Source: Propionibacteriaceae bacterium | Lineage (GTDB): Bacteria; Actinomycetota; Actinomycetes; Propionibacteriales; Propionibacteriaceae | Reading direction: 5' to 3' | NCBI GenBank assembly: GCA_031287505.1 | Contig: JAITSW010000230.1 | Span: 1 to 5,502, forward strand | DNA length: 5,502 nucleotides | In this document: in pieces, positions 1-2,767 of the stretch | Layout: the number at the start of each line of letters is the position of its first letter | Numbering within the stretch: the stretch's first letter is position 1 | The notes under the pieces: generated by a model | Databases searched by the model: none | What the model was told of the DNA's origin: nothing | The model's input: only the letters and a program-made list of their open reading frames with translations | Translations under genes and position numbers: made by a program

Positions 1-1
1 G

Positions 2-85
2 CCCGGCCTACAACATGCCCCGGCAGTGGTGGCCGCTGCCGAAAAACTCACTGAGGTCTTGCGTCGGACAATCGGCGAAGTCTAG
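2..85 (+). CDS. 3' end of an unidentified protein gene (partial)
   Basis: Reading frame 2 is open from the left edge to a TAG at 83-85. It gives a 27-residue tail that begins PGLQHAPAVV and ends LRRTIGEV. The tail is Ala-rich and amphipathic, so it would fit a C-terminal helix. Frame 1 of the same stretch stops at 52-54. The good codon composition of frame 2 and its position directly ahead of a same-strand gene support it as a real gene end. In many actinobacteria a zinc-dependent metalloprotease of the zincin_2/DUF2342 type lies upstream of the next gene's family. I cannot recognise that family from so short a tail, so no product is assigned. Confidence 0.5.
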   Translation, partial: PGLQHAPAVVAAAEKLTEVLRRTIGEV

Positions 86-213
86 GAGCTAAGTTTGCCG
101 GTCTTGCCCGTTCTCCACACATTCTTGCCGCTAACAGAGTAGGTTAGCTCTCAGATTTTCTATCTGGCGGAGTTCTTCCCATTCTGCTTGTTTTTGTGGT
201 TTTTGGGGGGAAT
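86..213 (+). other. Intergenic spacer ahead of the TOMM-like gene
   Basis: This is 128 bp without a coding signal between two same-strand genes. It is T-rich towards its right end (190-204) and finishes in a run of six G at 205-210 just before the ATG at 214. A 7-bp inverted pair, GAGCTAA (86-92) and TTAGCTC (144-150), is visible. I see no convincing -35/-10 pair: TTGCCG at 125-130 has no good -10 at the expected distance. The gap is long enough for an independent promoter, but co-transcription with the upstream gene is also possible. Confidence 0.4.
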
Positions 214-1041
214 ATGACCATATTTATGCTCGTGTATCCGGTTATACCCGTCTGGCGCGACCGTCACACGCTCCAAATAGGAATTCAGGGCTATCTAACG
301 CTCGAAGACGTCCCAAAAGAACTAGCCGACGCCATCACCTTGCTCAACAGGCCCACGTCGCGCGATGGATTGGCGGCTAAACTTCCGCAGTTGAGCGAAG
401 CATGGCTGGACTACCTGCTTGCCCAACTCACCGAACACCAACTGCTGCGCGAAGTTCAAACCTCGCGTTTGTCGGTGGCCGTATTTGGATCATCCTTCCT
501 CTCTGGCAGGATCACGCGGGCGATAAACATTACCGGCGTTGCCTACGCCCACAGCATCGGCTTGGGGTCAGAGGCAACGCTGTTGCCTTCAAAGCATTTA
601 CGCCCACGCGGCAGCTTTGACCCGTGGCCGCAACTCACTATCTTGGCGACTTCGACGGTGGAACCTGATCGCACACTTACCGACGAACTCTCTCGCAGCG
701 GACGCGATCACCTCATCGTCCGGCTAACTCCCGGTGCCGCCAAAATCGGGCCGCTCGTCATTGCCGGAAAGACATCCTGTTTGCGATGCCAGGATTTGGC
801 CTTCAGCCGCCAAGATGAAGCCTGGCCGAGAATACTGGCTCAGCTAAGCCACATCTCCAGCACTAGCCTGCCCTTTCTGCAAGACTGGGCTATCTCCACT
901 ATTTGTGCCCAAGTCATCGCTTACCGCCACGGTTTTCCACCAGATACCATGTTCCGCTCTCTAGAGTTGGACGCTTGGGAATGTGCTGTTCACGCGACGA
1001 CAATCCCGATTCACCCGGAGTGCAAATACCACCAGGCTTAG
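214..1041 (+). CDS. TOMM/ThiF-like cyclodehydratase-family protein, stand-alone, degenerate
   Basis: The product is 275 aa from the ATG at 214. Residues 1-80 are a winged-helix-like N-terminal part that recalls the leader-binding domain of azole-peptide (TOMM) cyclodehydratases. Residues 86-110 (VAVFGSSFLSGR...) sit where ThiF/E1-like proteins have a Rossmann GxGxxG, but that motif is not intact. GPLVIAGKTSCLRCQDL (residues 179-195) is the most recognisable block, with C189 and C192 as a CxxC. The protein ends HPEC-KYH (H267, P268, C270, H273), probably the other half of a zinc site. An adenylyltransferase activity is doubtful because the nucleotide-binding motif is broken. Related proteins occur near uvrD2 in actinobacteria (from memory), which matches this context. 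Its biological role is unknown. No precursor peptide or YcaO partner is visible. The start at 214 was chosen for the G-run at 205-210, although the spacing is tight. GTG 196 and ATG 226 are in-frame alternatives. Confidence 0.65.
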   Translation: MTIFMLVYPVIPVWRDRHTLQIGIQGYLTLEDVPKELADAITLLNRPTSRDGLAAKLPQLSEAWLDYLLAQLTEHQLLREVQTSRLSVAVFGSSFLSGRITRAINITGVAYAHSIGLGSEATLLPSKHLRPRGSFDPWPQLTILATSTVEPDRTLTDELSRSGRDHLIVRLTPGAAKIGPLVIAGKTSCLRCQDLAFSRQDEAWPRILAQLSHISSTSLPFLQDWAISTICAQVIAYRHGFPPDTMFRSLELDAWECAVHATTIPIHPECKYHQA

Positions 1042-1063
1042 CTCCTTCTCAGACACTGCCTGC

Positions 1064-1081
1064 GCAGCCGCCGCAGCCGCC
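1064..1081. repeat. Two tandem copies of a 9-bp GC-rich unit
   Basis: GCAGCCGCC is repeated perfectly at 1064-1072 and 1073-1081 in non-coding DNA just after the TOMM-like gene. It is probably simple-sequence slippage with no evident function. Confidence 0.6.
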
Positions 1082-1090
1082 GCGTTAGCG

Positions 1091-1106
1091 CCTGGGGCAC
1101 CCCAGG
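1091..1106. terminator. Hairpin between convergent genes, possible bidirectional terminator
   Basis: CCTGGG (1091-1096) pairs perfectly with CCCAGG (1101-1106) around a four-base loop, GCAC. The stem is all G-C except one T-A pair. It lies 50 bp after the forward stop codon and 60 bp beyond the reverse-strand stop codon, the right place to stop transcription from both sides. There is no U-tract, which is common for actinobacterial terminators but weakens the call. A second, looser pairing follows it, with AGCTCC at 1111-1116 and GGAGCT at 1136-1141. Confidence 0.45.
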
Positions 1107-1165
1107 GCTTAGCTCCTTCCCGATAGCGGAGCGCCGGAGCTGGCCGCCATCAGCAGATGAGCTTG

Positions 1166-2623
1166 TCAGAGCCCGGCTAGAAATCTCGTCCTCGCCCTTG
1201 TGGAACTGCGGTCGCGCCGTCGAGAAGACCAGGTAATGAGAAGCCTGGACTTGGCTCTGGTGACACCCACGTAAAAAAGCCTAGCTTCCTCTTCCACCTG
1301 TTCGTCTGTGAGCGCCAAGGGATGCGGCAAGGTTCCCTCCTGGGCACCTGCCAACACCACAGCCTCCCATTCCAAACCTTTGGCTGCATGAAGAGTGGCC
1401 AATGTCACCCCGGACGGCTGGTACTTGGGAATCGAATCTGGATCGGAGGAGCGCACGTCAACCTGCGCGCCTAAGTCGCGGATTCGGAACGGGATATTTC
1501 CTGCCTTCAGCGCGGCGGCCACTGGCTCGGCCGCAGCATGCGTTCGGAAAAGCACCGCCATGTCGTCCCAGGTTAACGGATTTCTTTGCTTTGAAAGCCA
1601 ATCCACTATGAAATCAACTTCCGCTTCCTCATCTTTTCGCTGCACAATCTGACACTGCGGCCCTGCCGGGGCTGCCGAATGCAGCCGCAAACCGCCGCCG
1701 ATTTGATTGCGTGTTGCCACCTGGTTGGCCAATTCGACTATCTGAGGCGAAGAACGGTAATCGCGGTCTAATCTCAGCAGTTGCGCATCGGGGTAGTCTT
1801 TGCGAAAGCGCGTCAAATACGACGACGTCGCCCCGGCAAATGAGTGAATCGTCTGCGCCGCATCTCCTACCACGCAGATATCTGGTTCGTCGCCTAGCCA
1901 GAGCCGAAGCAAGGTGTGCTGCAGTGGATTCACATCTTGATACTCGTCTACCACCAGATGGTGATAACTACTGCGGACCTCCTGCGCCACACCTGAATTT
2001 TCAGCTAGCAGCGCACAGGCGCAAAGTAGAATGTCGTCGAAATCAACGACCCCCCTCTCATTCTTGACTTGTTCGTATCTGCCCAAAACTCTGCCGACCC
2101 AGTAAGGCTCTAAATCCTCGACCGTGCGATTATGCTGGCGCGCTAAGCCCTCGTACTCGCTGGGCGTGACATTGGAGACTTTCGCCCAGGAGATTTCACT
2201 GGCAATATCGCGAACGGCAGCCGCGGGTATATTGAGCGCCAGCCTGTTGACAGCTTCGAGAATGAGACCCTGCCTATCGGGAGTGACTTGCGGAAAATCT
2301 GTGTGAAAGACCTTGGGCCAGAAGAAGCGAACCTGGCGCAGGGCAGCTGAATGGAAGGTGCGCGCAGCCACTTGCGGCACGCCCAGATATGCCAGCCGCT
2401 CACGCAACTCCCCAGCAGCCCGAGTGGTAAAAGTGAGGGAAAGCACCGAATTCGCCTCATATTCGCCACTGACTATCCCATAGGCTATGCGATGGGTTAT
2501 CGCCCGCGTCTTCCCCGATCCCGCTCCGGCGAGCACTGCCAAAGGCGTCCCAAAAGATGTCGCGACTTGAGCCTGGCCCTCGTCTAGATCGACAAGTAAG
2601 CTCTGCGGATCAATGGTTGCCAT
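1166..2623 (-). CDS. UvrD2-type superfamily 1A DNA helicase, compact, lacking 2B and HRDC
   Basis: The product is 485 aa: an ATP-driven DNA translocase/helicase of the UvrD/PcrA family, presumably cytosolic and acting in DNA repair. Motifs in order are AGAGSGKT (Walker A, 32-39, K38), TFTTRAAGEL (Ia, 64-73), VVDEYQDV (II, 224-231), GDAAQTIHSFAGA (III, 253-265, Q257), LDRDYRSS (IV, 285-292), VTLATLHAAKGLEW (V, 406-419) and ARLFYVGVTRAKSRL (VI, 447-461, R456). All catalytic motifs look intact. RTFHSAALRQ (89-98) and the N-terminal layout are most like actinobacterial UvrD2. Two parts are missing. Only about 22 residues (383-404) lie where the 2B subdomain should be, and the protein ends at FLAGL, where UvrD2 normally continues into a Cys cluster and HRDC domain. 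Typical UvrD2 is about 700 aa. The ATG at 2623 fits the family N-terminus. The open frame extends to 3121, but that stretch is antisense to recC. There is no clear Shine-Dalgarno before the ATG. The gene is divergent from recC. I left the symbol empty because of the missing domains. Confidence 0.9.
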   Translation of the reverse strand: MATIDPQSLLVDLDEGQAQVATSFGTPLAVLAGAGSGKTRAITHRIAYGIVSGEYEANSVLSLTFTTRAAGELRERLAYLGVPQVAARTFHSAALRQVRFFWPKVFHTDFPQVTPDRQGLILEAVNRLALNIPAAAVRDIASEISWAKVSNVTPSEYEGLARQHNRTVEDLEPYWVGRVLGRYEQVKNERGVVDFDDILLCACALLAENSGVAQEVRSSYHHLVVDEYQDVNPLQHTLLRLWLGDEPDICVVGDAAQTIHSFAGATSSYLTRFRKDYPDAQLLRLDRDYRSSPQIVELANQVATRNQIGGGLRLHSAAPAGPQCQIVQRKDEEAEVDFIVDWLSKQRNPLTWDDMAVLFRTHAAAEPVAAALKAGNIPFRIRDLGAQVDVRSSDPDSIPKYQPSGVTLATLHAAKGLEWEAVVLAGAQEGTLPHPLALTDEQVEEEARLFYVGVTRAKSRLLITWSSRRRDRSSTRARTRFLAGL

Positions 2624-2643
2624 GAGAACACCGTAGAGGTTGT

Positions 2644-2652
2644 CTACGACAT
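2644..2652 (-). other. Possible two-codon leader ORF (Met-Ser-stop) before the helicase gene
   Basis: On the minus strand GAGG (2662-2659) is followed after 6 nt by ATG TCG TAG (2652-2644). This is a better ribosome-binding context than the one in front of the main ATG at 2623. The stop is 20 nt before that ATG, in a different frame. A matching mini-ORF stands before recC. Translation is unproven, and the block could equally be a protein-binding site or part of the promoter. Confidence 0.3.
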
Positions 2653-2681
2653 TTTTTACCTCTTCAACGCCCACACACCAA
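2653..2681 (-). promoter_or_regulatory. Candidate sigma70-type promoter for the helicase gene
   Basis: On the minus strand TTGGTG (2681-2676) and TAAAAA (2658-2653) are separated by 17 bp. The first matches the -35 consensus at 3 of 6 positions and the second matches the -10 at 4 of 6. Transcription would start around 2646, giving a leader of roughly 20-25 nt. The -10 overlaps the conserved AAAAATGTC block, so this reading competes with the idea that the block is translated. It rests on consensus matching alone. Confidence 0.3.
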
Positions 2682-2735
2682 GATTCGCGAAAATGAGGGG
2701 AATGAATTCGCCGCCGATGAACACCTAGGACAAAA

Positions 2736-2744
2736 ATGTCATAG
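2736..2744 (+). other. Possible two-codon leader ORF (Met-Ser-stop) before recC
   Basis: AGGA (2727-2730) is followed after 5 nt by ATG TCA TAG (2736-2744). The stop is 23 nt ahead of the recC ATG at 2768, which has no Shine-Dalgarno of its own. The frame offset relative to the main start is the same (+2) as in the helicase leader. The dipeptide and its spacing match the opposite arm of the inverted repeat. Confidence 0.3.
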
Positions 2745-2767
2745 CGCTGCTCTACAGTAATCCCAGT

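Larger units (their letters stand above)
1035..1119. repeat. Pair of 14-bp direct repeats in the convergent gap
   Basis: GGCTTAGCTCCTTC occurs exactly at 1035-1048 and again at 1106-1119. The first copy contains the TAG stop (1039-1041) of the TOMM-like gene. Both copies are preceded by CCA or CCAG. An inverted 10-bp part of the same sequence (AGGAGCTAAG) lies at 84-93, overlapping the stop codon of the upstream gene. The exact 14-bp match is unlikely by chance in a window this size. The 10-bp inverted match alone would not be. Confidence 0.6.
2624..2764. repeat. 38-bp imperfect inverted repeat, one arm per divergent leader
   Basis: The arm at 2727-2764 read on the plus strand matches the arm at 2661-2624 read on the minus strand at 26 of 38 positions, without gaps. 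Conserved blocks are AGG, then AAAAATGTC (2732-2740 plus; 2656-2648 minus), TAG one base later, and CTCTAC (2750-2755 plus; 2638-2633 minus). The centre is at about 2694, within two bases of the middle of the gap between the two ATGs. The arms end 3 bp from the recC ATG and directly at the helicase ATG. Confidence 0.7.
2624..2767. promoter_or_regulatory. Shared divergent control region of the helicase gene and recC
   Basis: These 144 bp separate the two start codons, so both promoters should lie here or just inside the genes. The region holds the 38-bp inverted repeat described separately, an 8-bp palindrome TTCGCGAA at 2684-2691, and a 6-bp-arm palindrome (CGTAGA at 2632-2637, TCTACG at 2643-2648) between the helicase promoter candidate and its ATG. 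ATTCGC occurs at 2683-2688 and again at 2706-2711. I see no actinobacterial SOS box (GAAC-N4-GTTC type). Neither main ATG has a convincing Shine-Dalgarno sequence directly before it. Confidence 0.7.

Noticed and set aside
196..213. GTG at 196 as the start of the TOMM-like gene
   Set aside because: It would place the G-run inside the coding sequence and add six residues (MVFGGN) of no family value. ATG 214 is better, though not certain.
2624..2767. LexA/SOS box in the divergent region
   Set aside because: No GAAC-N4-GTTC-like palindrome is visible. The TTCGCGAA palindrome is too short to be called an SOS box.
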